Part shown: piece by piece, positions 25,293-34,858 of the stretch
Numbering within the stretch: position 1 is the stretch's first letter
How the letters are laid out: each line of letters starts with the position of its first letter
Assembly: GCA_965221755.1 (NCBI GenBank)
Contig: OZ244921.1
Span: forward strand, 3,100,001 to 3,164,000
Direction of reading: 5' to 3'
Length of the DNA: 64,000 nt
From: Azophilus sp965221755
Lineage (GTDB): Bacteria; Pseudomonadota; Gammaproteobacteria; Pseudomonadales; Azotimanducaceae
The notes under the pieces: generated by a model
Databases searched by the model: none
The model's input: the letters and a program-made list of their open reading frames with translations, nothing else
Told to the model about the DNA's origin: nothing
Program-made: the position numbers and the translations under genes

Positions 25293-28200
25293 CTACTCGT
25301 CTTCGAACCCGAAACCGACAAATCTCAGCGTTCGCGCGTTCTCGGTAACGGTCCGTACGACATTGTCTGGCGCGCCCTTCGGGATTCGCGCGTCTATTTC
25401 CAAGGTAACCCGCACGTTCGCTTTCACCAGTCCTTCCAGATGAGAGATGACTTCGGTCGCTATCTGCCCCGCGTCCCGCCCAACTCGATTGGCACTCAGA
25501 GCCACAGTTCCATGGAACCGCTTGGGACCGGTCTTTTCGGAAGACCTTGGTTCAGAACCCTCCACTTGCTCCGGAGGCGACGCCCCAGAATCGCCCGCTT
25601 CGCCAGCTTTCTGCCCGGAGCAGCCGATTTCGCCGGCTTCGTCCATTTGCTTTTTTGCAATCTCCGGCTTGACCAAAAGCCCCGACGAATCCACGTCGGG
25701 CAGTCTGATCACGGCCGGAGCGCGCAGTCCGAGATAGCGGCCCTTTTCCTCATCATAGCTATCCGCGAAGGCGAAACCATCCTGCTCCCAAATCAAGGTC
25801 TGCACGCCTTCGCTGATTGCTTCAAGCAAGACCACCGGGGTGCACAAGCGCGGCAGGTAGAGATACTTCGCGAAATCCTCCGCAAGCTGCTTGACCGATA
25901 CGTCATCGCCACGCCATAGCGGAACCCGATCCAAGTCCATTCGCAGGCGCGAGGCGGCATATCTCGTCAGCAGCAATTCATCGCGACGCAGTTTTTCGCT
26001 GGCGCGAACCGCGAGAGCGCCTTGGCTGGAGAGGCGCATCGCCTGCCATTCGACCGCGGATTGCGGCTCATTCTGTACTGGCACAAGCAGCCACTGATAG
26101 GTCTCAGGAATTCGGGCATCGACCGCGCTCGTTGCCGCATCCCTTTGGGTCTGCGCTTGCTTGACTTGGAATGGCGTCAAATCGAGTTGCTCGCGTTCGG
26201 CCAAGATCGACTCCCAGGCCAGGAAGCGCCGCAGGGCTTCATCAAGGTCCTGCATTCGATTCTGATCCGCCGCCAGAAACACCAGCGAATTGCGGAACAG
26301 CCTTGGACTGTTGCCGCGGGATTCCAGTATTGCGCTCGCCGCGGTTTCGGCGGCGCTCCCGCCACCCCTGCTGTAGCACTGCTTCGAGCCGAGCACCACC
26401 AACCGCGCATCAAAGTCGTCAAGCACGTCGTGGCTGGATTGCGGCAGTGGATGGATTCGAGAAAAATCTCCGCTTTGGCGCAAATCGATCCGCAATCTCG
26501 AATTGAGTTCCTGGACCACTTTGTCCGGCTCGCGATCAAGCTGGACAGCGCGATCTTCGGCCATTTTGGTGACGGTGGGCTGGGTCGAATACCAATAACG
26601 GGAGCCATCCTGATAGAGATAGGTTGCGGATGTCGCCAACCGGCGCAAGGCATCACCAAAAATCGTCGGCGATTCCCCCGGCATCAGGCAGCCAAGCTTC
26701 ACCCGCCGGTCTTCGATGCCGCGGTGGGCGGCGTTCGCTGTCGGGGCGGAGCCCAGATAAATTGCCCGGGCCACCCGCCGGCAGGCGGCGAACCTGCCGA
26801 GATTGGGCGTGGCGCTGTCGGTCTGCAGTGGCAGGGAATTGGGGCCATCCACATCTTTTTCGATGACCGGAACCCAGTTGTCCGACAAATAGCGCGTCAA
26901 CTCGAACTGGACCCGGGAGTCGTCGATCGCGATGTTCGCCGGCAGAATCAGCGGATTGCGGTCGCCTTTTTCCCAGAGGCTGTAAATGACCGTCGCCATC
27001 AGCCGCAGCACGCCGCGGGTGCGTTGGAACTTCACCAGCGTTGACCAGTCGGTGTATAGGCGATCAAATATCTCCGGGTGGATGGGATACGCGGCCTTGA
27101 TTCGTTTTTCATACTCCGCATCCCCGCATTCCAGCGGGAACTCTTGATGCTGGGTGCGATAGAAGTCCGCAAATGCCCTCGCCACCACGTCCCGATCCTT
27201 GAATTGCGATTGCTCCGCGAAAGGCTCGAAAAGTCTGCGCCGCACGATCTCGAACCCTTCCTCCGCGCTTGCGGGACGCCAGGAGGATTCAACTCGGCCA
27301 ACCACGTTCCGCAGCCGGTCGAGCGCTTCCCGCCCGCGCTGGCCACCGACTTCCACATCATCGGCGGTTGCATGCGGCGAACCGGAAGTGTCCGATGCGG
27401 GCAAGCTGATTACCAGCAGACAATTTCCAGCAAGCTTTGCCGACTCGGTCAAAGCTTGAGCAAAAGTGAACTGCGTTTCGAATCCACCGGCGGGCAAGTC
27501 GCTTTGATCGTGAAGCTGGCGTGCATAGGCCACCCATTCGTCAATCAAAATCAGACAGGGGCCGTAATCGAGGAACAGTTGCCGCAAGGCATCGCCGGGA
27601 TTGGTGGCGTTGGCATCGTCGGCGGCTATGCGCTTATAAGCCTGCTTTCCCCCAAGTTGCCAAGCGAGCTCTCCCCATAGTGTGCGAACTTCTGTGCCAT
27701 CGTCCTTTTTTATCGGATTTCCGGGGGAAATCTTGTTGCCCACGAGAACCACCCGCCGCGCAACTGGCAACTCAGCAGCTTCGACCTCCTGAATAATGGC
27801 TTCGATGCCGGCGAGTTCGTTTGGCGCCACGCCTGAAAACAGGTGATACAGAGCCAGCATGGAATGAGTCTTGCCGCCACCAAAGTTGGTCTGAAGTTGC
27901 ACAACCGGGTCACCGCCCTCGCCCTTGAGTCTTTGGATCGCCCCGCGCAACAGGCTTTTCAGGCTTTCGGTAAGAAAGGTTCGGCGAAAAAATTCAACCG
28001 GGTCGCGATATTCGGCGCCGCCTTCGCCCAAGTGCACCTGCCAAAGATCGGCGGCGAATTCCGCCTGCTCGTACTTTCCACTGGCGACATCGCGATGCGG
28101 AGTGACAACTTCCCGCCAAGGCTTCAAATTGGAGGCGGCGGCGCTCTCAATGGCTTTGCCGGTTTTCTTGCGTCGCTCGCCGCGGGTTTGCTCGTCGAAC

Positions 28201-28625
28201 TTTACTCGCAACAGTTGGACTTTGAATTCTTCAACTTGGGCAGATTCTTTGGCTGATACCGCCGCGAGCAATCTTCCGGCCGAATCGAGCATCCGGTAAG
28301 CATCGTCGCTGGAAAAATTCTCCTGATGCGCCCACTTGTTGCGACTATCGCGCAATTCGCCGACGAGATTGCGCTCGGCATACCCCAGAATCTGCCTGAA
28401 CACGTCATTCCAGCAGCTCCCCATCAACTTCAACAAGCCAGCGGCATCCCATTGATCGATCGGCTTGTCTCTAAGTTTTGGGTCCTCCGCGAATTTGCGA
28501 AGGCCATGCGCATCCAGCTTGTTCCCCTCAATCGCCGCATGTATCTCACGCCGAACAAAAGGGCCGAGCCCTGCTCTAAGCAGTTCCAACCCCTTGCCCA
28601 CCCGCTCATGATTTGTCATTGCCAT
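25293..28625 (-). CDS. Swt1-type HEPN + DUF499 ATPase
   Basis: An 1110-residue protein. Residues about 5-125 form a Swt1-like HEPN domain with R95-NKWA-H100, the Rx4-6H arrangement of HEPN ribonucleases. Residues about 200-600 carry the DUF499 P-loop ATPase: Walker A FGGGKTHS (248-255), Walker B CLILIDEWVAYA, and a later VISLPASDTSGSPHA sensor-like segment. The long C-terminal region is unassigned. DUF499 ATPases accompany DUF1156 methylases in defence islands, including some BREX-type loci. It is the last gene of the methylase operon, 11 bases after the DUF488-2 stop. An effector or DNA-translocating role is inferred. Confidence 0.85.
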   Translation of the reverse strand: MAMTNHERVGKGLELLRAGLGPFVRREIHAAIEGNKLDAHGLRKFAEDPKLRDKPIDQWDAAGLLKLMGSCWNDVFRQILGYAERNLVGELRDSRNKWAHQENFSSDDAYRMLDSAGRLLAAVSAKESAQVEEFKVQLLRVKFDEQTRGERRKKTGKAIESAAASNLKPWREVVTPHRDVASGKYEQAEFAADLWQVHLGEGGAEYRDPVEFFRRTFLTESLKSLLRGAIQRLKGEGGDPVVQLQTNFGGGKTHSMLALYHLFSGVAPNELAGIEAIIQEVEAAELPVARRVVLVGNKISPGNPIKKDDGTEVRTLWGELAWQLGGKQAYKRIAADDANATNPGDALRQLFLDYGPCLILIDEWVAYARQLHDQSDLPAGGFETQFTFAQALTESAKLAGNCLLVISLPASDTSGSPHATADDVEVGGQRGREALDRLRNVVGRVESSWRPASAEEGFEIVRRRLFEPFAEQSQFKDRDVVARAFADFYRTQHQEFPLECGDAEYEKRIKAAYPIHPEIFDRLYTDWSTLVKFQRTRGVLRLMATVIYSLWEKGDRNPLILPANIAIDDSRVQFELTRYLSDNWVPVIEKDVDGPNSLPLQTDSATPNLGRFAACRRVARAIYLGSAPTANAAHRGIEDRRVKLGCLMPGESPTIFGDALRRLATSATYLYQDGSRYWYSTQPTVTKMAEDRAVQLDREPDKVVQELNSRLRIDLRQSGDFSRIHPLPQSSHDVLDDFDARLVVLGSKQCYSRGGGSAAETAASAILESRGNSPRLFRNSLVFLAADQNRMQDLDEALRRFLAWESILAEREQLDLTPFQVKQAQTQRDAATSAVDARIPETYQWLLVPVQNEPQSAVEWQAMRLSSQGALAVRASEKLRRDELLLTRYAASRLRMDLDRVPLWRGDDVSVKQLAEDFAKYLYLPRLCTPVVLLEAISEGVQTLIWEQDGFAFADSYDEEKGRYLGLRAPAVIRLPDVDSSGLLVKPEIAKKQMDEAGEIGCSGQKAGEAGDSGASPPEQVEGSEPRSSEKTGPKRFHGTVALSANRVGRDAGQIATEVISHLEGLVKANVRVTLEIDARIPKGAPDNVVRTVTENARTLRFVGFGFEDE

Positions 28626-28636
28626 TGTAATTTCTC

Positions 28637-29072
28637 TTATCCAAGATATTCGATTTCTACATCACCCCAGTGTTCTCTCAAATACTCCGCCATGAGCCTT
28701 CTGCGGCAATGATGCGGTTTGTCCTCGCTGCATAGCAGACAAGCGTCTTCGAGAAGCTCGGGTTCAATTTTTTCCTCGATCCGGCACTCGGCCATCAAGT
28801 CCAGGAACTTGCACTCATAATCCCCCAACTGCCGCCATTTTTTTGTAACCGTCAAGGATTTCTTTGGTGGGAGCGAGATCGGAAACATAGTGGTAATCCA
28901 TTTGACAGATTTCATCTAGAAACCAGCGCAAATCGTCTCGCTTGGCGAAACCGGCCAACTGGGACACATTATTGAGCCGCACATCAACGACGCGTTTTGT
29001 CCCCGCTGACTTAAGCGCATCGAAAAATCCCTTGGCTTTTTTCTTGGTGAAACCGATGGTCAGTATTCTCAT
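28637..29072 (-). pseudogene. DUF488 family protein 2, split by a frameshift at an A7 run
   Basis: The first part (29072 to 28815) encodes MRILTIGFTKKKAKGFFDAL, then VVDVRLNN and YHYVSDLAPTKEILDGYKK. The family sequence continues in another frame (from about 28852) as KKWRQLGDYECKFLDLMAE and EDACLLCSEDKPHHCHR-like CSEDKPHHCRRRLMAEYL to the stop at 28637. The frames change at seven A residues (complement of 28838-28844), where a +1 shift restores the protein. It may be a real frameshift, transcript slippage or a homopolymer sequencing error. The start overlaps the DUF488-1 stop (ATGA). Confidence 0.8.
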
Positions 29073-29692
29073 TTCCTCGTCTCCCGCGCTTCTAGCGCCT
29101 GTTGCTCTTTGTCGGCATAGGCGATTTTTTTCTCCTGCTCCGCATACACCGCTTCCAGCGAAACTGGAATGAGGCCGCTTTCAGGAATTTTCAACACGCC
29201 TCGAAGACGGTCCATCGCATCGGGATGGGATTCCAAGCCGCCATCGGCATGAATATGCCGCACCGGCGCTCCACACTCTACCAGTTCCCGGGCAACCAAT
29301 ATCGTGCGATGGCAGTCCAGTGGTTCTTTTTCCGCGCACATCAGCGCCACAGCCATCTTGCGGCCGCCTTCGAGCACCCGCTCGATGCCGGCGCGGAACA
29401 AAGTTGTTTTGGCCAGTTTGCCATACTGCACAACGCCGTTTTCGTAACAGGCCGTGTCACTTGTTCTGGCGCCCAACTCTGCACCGAGAAACACATAGCC
29501 GATACTGTGTTCTTTCAGAGTGGCCTTGAACGGCTCTCTGTTGAACTGCGGCTGCCAACGGCTGTAAGGCATTGAGCGCACATCGGCAATGGCATCGACA
29601 CCATGCAGCGCGAGTAATTCGACGAAGCGCTTGATTGGATGATTCGAGTGGCCAATGGTGAAAATTCCGGTTGCCGGCGAAATAGCTGTCAT
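29069..29692 (-). CDS. DUF488 family protein 1
   Basis: A 207-residue DUF488 protein. It has the N-terminal TIGHSNHPIKRFVELL, the DVRSMPYSRWQPQFN strand-loop, and the conserved CAEKEPLDCHRTILVARELV segment with a Cys and a His-Arg pair. DUF488 proteins have an unknown role but recur in DNA-modification and defence loci. ATG 29692 overlaps the upstream stop (ATGA), so I chose it over a longer start within the preceding gene. The last 40 residues are a charged helix. Confidence 0.85.
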   Translation of the reverse strand: MTAISPATGIFTIGHSNHPIKRFVELLALHGVDAIADVRSMPYSRWQPQFNREPFKATLKEHSIGYVFLGAELGARTSDTACYENGVVQYGKLAKTTLFRAGIERVLEGGRKMAVALMCAEKEPLDCHRTILVARELVECGAPVRHIHADGGLESHPDAMDRLRGVLKIPESGLIPVSLEAVYAEQEKKIAYADKEQQALEARETRK

Positions 29693-29943
29693 TTGGGTTT
29701 CTCCATCATAGCAGCGATCATCTTGTAAACAAATCCTTTGTAAGGTTCGCCTAGGCTGATGGTGAGATAGCATTCACCAAGTTGATAGGTTCCATCCGCT
29801 TTTCGCAGATACTCCCGCTCGATAGCTGGGTCAGTTGCCCATAGGGCATATTGTCGCCGAGAAAATGTGAACTTTCCTTGAATTTTGCGCAAGTTGGCGA
29901 GGCAGATAATCCTTTTCGTTGTCGGCACGGGCCGAAGCTCCAT
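29689..29943 (-). CDS. Small OB-like protein of the DUF1156 operon
   Basis: An 84-residue soluble protein starting MELRPVPTTKRIICLANLRK. It is beta-rich with basic residues and resembles one half of the dual-OB proteins found with DUF488 genes, but the match is only by pattern. Its ATG begins directly after the methylase stop, and its stop overlaps the DUF488-1 start. Nucleic-acid binding is possible and unproven. Confidence 0.6.
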   Translation of the reverse strand: MELRPVPTTKRIICLANLRKIQGKFTFSRRQYALWATDPAIEREYLRKADGTYQLGECYLTISLGEPYKGFVYKMIAAMMEKPK

Positions 29944-32922
29944 TTAGATAGTGAGTTCCAGTTGATCGTCCGCCGGTTTGGCTTCTTCACTGGCGCGGGC
30001 GAGACGGATGATTTCGGGCCAGCTCTGGACTAGGGAATTGTACGACAAGCCTTCGGCCGCGCGCTTTTTGCGCTCGCAGACAGTGTAGAGCCGGTAGCAG
30101 AGTTCCCGGGCGGTCTCGGCCCTGGCGCCGAGCTTGGCCGCGACTTCGGCGGCGGCGCCCTCGCCTTGCGCTTCAAGAACCCGGATCAGGTGGTGGACCA
30201 TTTCCCATTCGGTAAGCCGGGTGTCTGTGGCTGGGTCCCAATCGGTCGGCAACTCCTCCGGCTTCAGCAGACGCACCTTGCCTGCCTTGGTTTCGACTAC
30301 GCCGGCTTCCGCGAGACCCGCGATGGAAGTCCCCTTGGCTTTGCTTAGCACCTCGGCAACACCGAACTCCGCGGTGTCGAAGCCATATTGCTCAAACCAG
30401 GAAAGCGCCCAGCGGCTGTCCTCGTCGAAATCCCCCTCCTGCTCGGTGAGCGTCTCATCAAGCACTTGGTTGATCAGTCCCAAGGCATCGCGCACGGTCA
30501 GTGGTTTTCCTTCGGCGTCGAGCACCTTGGCGTGGCGCGTGTATGCCGACATGCCGGGGCCGATGGCGGCCTGGGCGAGGTCCACCGGGGCGATGTTGCC
30601 GCGCTGGAGGTCGGCGATGGCGGGCGGCAGCTCGGATTTGAGTACGGAGACGAATTCGCGGCGGCTGACGGTGGGGGCGTCGGCGGGTCGGCGACGGCAC
30701 ACCAGAACGATGGATGAGGCTAGAGCAGCAATATTTTTCTTGAGTGCCCTTGTCAGTTCCGTGCGCATCGGCCATGTGCCGGTAACTGCAAATCCTGATC
30801 GGATAACAGCATCAAGGAATGTTTCCCATCCAGTACTTCGCACTTGGGAACCATCTTTGCTTTTCTCGGATTGTTTAAATGCATAATAAATTGTAACTAT
30901 GGAGTTTGGGTGACTATGCTTGGCCAATAGGCATAGCGTATCTGTCATACCTTCAACAAAGAATAATTCAGCTGCTTCTTTACTGCCGTGTCTGTAGGAA
31001 GATGCAATCAGTTCATCAGTTTTCGGAGCAGCTACAGTGGAAAATAATTCAGGGAAAACAGCACCTAACCCTCGACGTAGCCAAATATAGAAAAAGTCTG
31101 AAAGATCAGAATAGCCAATATTATCGTAGTATGGGGGGTCAGTGGAAATAACTACATTCTTTGCAAGCTCTTGTTTTCGCGCATCAAGTTGAGCGGCCAA
31201 ACCAAATGAAGCACAACTGAAGCTAGAAGTGGCATTGGCCAGATAGTCAAGTTGTCCAATGAAGTTTCCACTCGACGAACTGAATGGATTACCCTCGCAG
31301 AAATCCCATATCATTGGCAGCGCCTGCCTAGCAAATACTTGCTGGACGTTTGCCCCGCCCGTGTCCCAAAAACAAAGGCTAGATGAGCGATTTGCCTGAC
31401 GACTGACTGACATACCCAAATACAGGGCCACCGCCTCGGCATAGGCGGCGGCGCCGGTTCCGCCGTCGCGAAGCGGGCGCAGATCACTTGACATTCCGGC
31501 TCGTGTCGCGTCCTCTCGAATGCGCTCGATTGCTTCTCCCACCAAGTCCGAGAAAGTGGTCAGAGCAACAAGTTGGCGATCAGTAAAAAGATCGCCAAGA
31601 TTATCCAAGCCATACACCGGCCCTTGAAAATTTCTGTGCTTTTTTGGCATCTCACAATCTGGCTTCCAAGTCGGCCTTGCTGTTCGCGCAGTGCCTTCAT
31701 GGGTATTGGCCGGATCGAGATAGACTCGACCGCGATCCCCCTCGGCCACTATGGCCATCAGCCTTGATCCCATACGTCCCGCTTTTCCTTCACTTCGTAT
31801 GTGGTCGTATGGGATCGGGACACCGGAAAGCAAGCAACGGAAAGCCTTTCGTTTGCCAGCCGAAGTTCCCAGTTTCGCTGCTTCGCCATTAGCTGGCACG
31901 CCGACTTTTATTCTGAACTGATACTGACGCCCCTCAATAACCGGCTCGACATAAGCCTCCTTCCCCTTCTTCGTCGACAGCATCCAGGTCGAGGTCAGCG
32001 GCACGTCCACGTCGGCGAAGGCCGGGTTCGGGCTCCTCACCGTCCGCGCCCACAGCCAGGCGATCACCGTCAGCTTCCGGCCTTGGTACTGTTTGAGGTC
32101 GGGCCGCTCCGCGACCATCGCGGGAGTGACCTCCACCTTCGGGTACAAATGCCCGATCCGCCGCTGCGCCTCGTCGCGCATCCATTCGCCGTAGTGCCGC
32201 ACGTCCGCGGCCAGGCCCATCGCGCCCCGCCATTTGCCGCCGCCGTAGTCGGCGGCCTCCGCCTCCGGGTTCACCGGCGGCTTCCCGGCGAACTTCGGCG
32301 GAATCTCGATCATCGCCTTGTTGATCAGCACCGCCACCGGGTTCAAATCGCTGGCGTGGGCCTCCAAACCAAGCCGCTGGGCCTCGAGCGGCAACGCCCC
32401 GCCGCCGGCGAAGGGGTCGTGGAAGGCCGGCAGCCTCTCCGGGTCGAACAGCTCCCCGGCGCGGGGATGGCCGGCGTTGCGCGCGCAGGCGCGCCGCCAA
32501 CTGCGGCGGATTTCTTCCCGGGCGCGCTCGAGCACCGCCTCGTTGGCCGTGTTTTCCCATTTCACCAATTCGCGGATGATGCCGAACAGCCGCTGGCGCT
32601 CAAGATCCACCAGAATCCCGTCGAGGTTTTCCGGCGCGGCCGCCGCGGCGGAATCGGCCCCTTCGCCGCCCGCCTCGCCGCGCCGCACCCGCTCCCGCCA
32701 CGCCGCCTCCACCGCCGCCGAATCCGCCCGCAACTCCTCCACATACCCCGAAGGATCATCAACCATCTGGGAGAAGATGACCGCCCGCGCGGCGGCAAGC
32801 GGACGGCGAGCCCACCACAGATGGAGCGTGGAGGGATGCCCATGGCGAATTGACTTTTCCCGTGCCGATGCGGAGTTTATGGCATCGAGGGGAAGCGAAG
32901 TCTCGATCAGTTTTTTGAGCAT
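29944..32922 (-). CDS. DUF1156 adenine-specific DNA methylase, full-length (copy A)
   Basis: A 992-residue protein of the COG1743 type. The DUF1156 N-terminus REKSIRHGHPSTLHLWWARR is followed by the AdoMet motif DPFAGGGALPLE (169-180), SDLNPVA (191-197), and the catalytic DPPYYDN (595-601) with NIGYSDLSDFFYIWLRR. The C-terminal 194 residues after TRHA (798) are absent from copy B. Three segments are almost identical in DNA to copy B; the rest is diverged and richer in AT. AAGGA directly abuts the ATG, so initiation may be weak. It leads the operon with the OB-like, DUF488 and DUF499 genes. Methylation of adenine in DNA is the family role; target unknown. Confidence 0.88.
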   Translation of the reverse strand: MLKKLIETSLPLDAINSASAREKSIRHGHPSTLHLWWARRPLAAARAVIFSQMVDDPSGYVEELRADSAAVEAAWRERVRRGEAGGEGADSAAAAAPENLDGILVDLERQRLFGIIRELVKWENTANEAVLERAREEIRRSWRRACARNAGHPRAGELFDPERLPAFHDPFAGGGALPLEAQRLGLEAHASDLNPVAVLINKAMIEIPPKFAGKPPVNPEAEAADYGGGKWRGAMGLAADVRHYGEWMRDEAQRRIGHLYPKVEVTPAMVAERPDLKQYQGRKLTVIAWLWARTVRSPNPAFADVDVPLTSTWMLSTKKGKEAYVEPVIEGRQYQFRIKVGVPANGEAAKLGTSAGKRKAFRCLLSGVPIPYDHIRSEGKAGRMGSRLMAIVAEGDRGRVYLDPANTHEGTARTARPTWKPDCEMPKKHRNFQGPVYGLDNLGDLFTDRQLVALTTFSDLVGEAIERIREDATRAGMSSDLRPLRDGGTGAAAYAEAVALYLGMSVSRQANRSSSLCFWDTGGANVQQVFARQALPMIWDFCEGNPFSSSSGNFIGQLDYLANATSSFSCASFGLAAQLDARKQELAKNVVISTDPPYYDNIGYSDLSDFFYIWLRRGLGAVFPELFSTVAAPKTDELIASSYRHGSKEAAELFFVEGMTDTLCLLAKHSHPNSIVTIYYAFKQSEKSKDGSQVRSTGWETFLDAVIRSGFAVTGTWPMRTELTRALKKNIAALASSIVLVCRRRPADAPTVSRREFVSVLKSELPPAIADLQRGNIAPVDLAQAAIGPGMSAYTRHAKVLDAEGKPLTVRDALGLINQVLDETLTEQEGDFDEDSRWALSWFEQYGFDTAEFGVAEVLSKAKGTSIAGLAEAGVVETKAGKVRLLKPEELPTDWDPATDTRLTEWEMVHHLIRVLEAQGEGAAAEVAAKLGARAETARELCYRLYTVCERKKRAAEGLSYNSLVQSWPEIIRLARASEEAKPADDQLELTI
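30529..30678 (-). repeat. Inverted repeat c, copy A (150 bp)
   Basis: Almost identical to the complement of 37438-37587. It encodes the segment from APTVSRREFV to MSAYTRHA (residues about 749-798 of copy A). Sequence beyond this point differs completely between copies. Confidence 0.9.
31416..31480 (-). repeat. Inverted repeat b, copy A (65 bp)
   Basis: Matches 36633-36697 with about two mismatches, and codes for PLRDGGTG..AYAEAVALYL. It is a GC-rich island between diverged segments. Confidence 0.85.
31940..32783 (-). repeat. Inverted repeat a, copy A (844 bp)
   Basis: Nearly identical to 35330-36170 on the other strand, with a three-base length difference at the alanine run after GADS. It encodes residues about 47-328 of the methylase. 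Confidence 0.92.
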
Positions 32923-32966
32923 TCCTTGTCTTTGTCCTGTGGGCGCTGAGACCCGGAGAAACTACC

Positions 32967-33854
32967 ATGAAAGCGGAAGCAGTTGCACTTGAGGCAGAGC
33001 CCAATCCGTCATTTGAATCGTTCGCGGAAGATGTGTTTCGTCGCTACCGCCGAAACTGGAAGCCGGGAACCTTGGCGGTTAACCGGATTTATCTCCGCAA
33101 CCAGATTCTGCCATGGTTTCGCGGTCGGCCTATTGCCGAAATCAACCACGGCGATGTTCAGTCGTGGATGGCTTCCTTGGTTGCGGTTCCGGCCGCCGCC
33201 AATCGCTCCCTGCCGGTGCTGTCCACCATCATGGAGCAGGCGGAACTTTACGGACTTCGATCTCCAGACAGCAACCCCTGCCGTGGGGTCCAGCGCTTCC
33301 TCCAACGGGGGCGGGAGCGATTCCTGACGCAGGATGAGATGCGCAATCTTGGATCGGCGCTTCTGGCCGGGCAAGAGGCAAACCCAATGCCAGCAGCCTT
33401 GGTCAAATTGCTGATATTGACCGGTTGCCGCCAAACCGAGATTCGATCCCTGCGCTGGCGGGACTACCGGCAAGGCGGCATCTTCCTCAGCGACAGCAAG
33501 ACCGGGCCACGCCGCGTCTGGCTTTCGTCGCCTGCGGCACAAGTGCTTGATAATCTGCCAAAAATTGCTGCATGGGTTTTCCCCGCAACCGATCAGGATC
33601 GGCCAATGCCGACAGAAACCCTGTACCGGTATTGGCGTTCCCTCAGATCATCCGCTGGCCTTGAAGACTTGCGGCTCCATGATTTGCGTCACAACTATGC
33701 GAGTTTCGCATTGCACCTCGGGGAAACCGTGCCAACCATCGCCCGCTTGCTTGGGCACCGAAACCCATCCACCACGCTGAAGTACACCCATTTGGCTGGC
33801 GGGGCCTTGCGCGAAGCTGTGGAAAAGGTTGGCGCCGCCTTGTGCTTCAAGTAG
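32967..33854 (+). CDS. Tyrosine recombinase 1
   Basis: A 295-residue phage-integrase-family recombinase. The N-terminal SAM-like core-binding domain spans residues about 15-105. The catalytic residues are R155 (TGCRQTE), K178 (SDSKTGPRR), H238-x-x-R241 (HDLRH), H264 (LLGHRN) and Y273 (LKYTH), so the active site looks complete. ATG 32967 follows CCGGAGA by eight bases. It is divergent from methylase A with 44 bases between, and its 3' end overlaps recombinase 2 by 13 bases. It lies inside the inverted methylase pair. Confidence 0.9.
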   Translation: MKAEAVALEAEPNPSFESFAEDVFRRYRRNWKPGTLAVNRIYLRNQILPWFRGRPIAEINHGDVQSWMASLVAVPAAANRSLPVLSTIMEQAELYGLRSPDSNPCRGVQRFLQRGRERFLTQDEMRNLGSALLAGQEANPMPAALVKLLILTGCRQTEIRSLRWRDYRQGGIFLSDSKTGPRRVWLSSPAAQVLDNLPKIAAWVFPATDQDRPMPTETLYRYWRSLRSSAGLEDLRLHDLRHNYASFALHLGETVPTIARLLGHRNPSTTLKYTHLAGGALREAVEKVGAALCFK

Positions 33855-34858
33855 CGGGCACGCCCAAGTTCGCGGAATTCGTTGCCGGCCAATGGAAGTC
33901 GTCCTGCTACGACCGCTGCAAGCCGTCCACCCGCAAGCGGATGGACAGTGCGCTGGCAACGCAGTTGCTGCCAGTATTCGGACAGCGGCGCCTTGACGAG
34001 GTGAGCCGGGCCGATGTGCATCGCTGGTTCGACGACTATAGCGGGACAGCGCCGGCGGGCGCGAACCGGGCGCTCGATATCTTGCGGCAACTGTTCAATT
34101 TCGCGATTGCCAGCGGCCATATCGCCAGCAATCCGGCTAGGCATATCAAACGGAATCACTGTCCCGAAAGGACCCGTTTTCTCTCCAGCGATGAGCTTGC
34201 GCGTCTGCACGCCGCGCTCGATGAGCACAAGGACCGGGGGTCGGGGCGTCAGCAGGCGGAAATCATTCGGCTGCTGCTCGCGACCGGATGCCGAAAATCC
34301 GAGATACTTCGGCTTCGGTGGGCTGAAGTGGACGGGGATTTTCTCAGGCTCACTGACAGCAAAACCGGGCCGAGAGAGATTCCACTAAACCGCCAAGCCC
34401 GGGAAGTTCTGGCAAGGCAGCCTCGGTGCGGGAGCGATTTTGTGTTTCCCAACCTGCGCAATCCCGACCATTGCCGGTCGGACGAGCTTTCGTTATGGCG
34501 CATGCTGCGCTTGAGACTCGGCATAACCGATGTGAGGCTGCACGACCTGCGCCATACGTTCGCAAGCCATGCGGTGATGCAGAAGGTTCCCATGCCGGTT
34601 GTGTCGCGCCTGCTCGGGCACCGCAAAACCCGGATGACGCTTCGGTATGCCCACGTGGATGACGTGGAGACGCAAAAAGCCGCGCAAAGGGTGGGAATTG
34701 GGCTGTCGGCCGCGTTGGGGCTGGGGATGGCGAAACCCTCCAAGGATGACTCAAAAACTGACGTGGCGATTCTTCGGCATGATCCAAGGCAACACGAATC
34801 TTCACTGCGCCCGCGCATTGTCCTCTCTGTAACGCCGGACGCGACACCCATGGTTTGA
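33842..34858 (+). CDS. Tyrosine recombinase 2
   Basis: A 338-residue recombinase with core-binding domain (residues about 8-100) and a full catalytic set: R151 (TGCRKSE), K174 (TDSKTGPRE), H234-x-x-R237 (HDLRH), H260 (LLGHRK) and Y269 (LRYAH). It has about 60 extra C-terminal residues. It overlaps recombinase 1 and its stop overlaps the TTG of the next gene (TTGA). Two tandem related recombinases suggest a heteromeric or sequential recombination system. Confidence 0.9.
   Translation: MLQVAGTPKFAEFVAGQWKSSCYDRCKPSTRKRMDSALATQLLPVFGQRRLDEVSRADVHRWFDDYSGTAPAGANRALDILRQLFNFAIASGHIASNPARHIKRNHCPERTRFLSSDELARLHAALDEHKDRGSGRQQAEIIRLLLATGCRKSEILRLRWAEVDGDFLRLTDSKTGPREIPLNRQAREVLARQPRCGSDFVFPNLRNPDHCRSDELSLWRMLRLRLGITDVRLHDLRHTFASHAVMQKVPMPVVSRLLGHRKTRMTLRYAHVDDVETQKAAQRVGIGLSAALGLGMAKPSKDDSKTDVAILRHDPRQHESSLRPRIVLSVTPDATPMV

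Noticed and set aside
31801..32853. 350-codon plus-strand frame opposite methylase A
   Set aside because: A shadow frame; the same shadow exists opposite methylase B because the DNA is duplicated.
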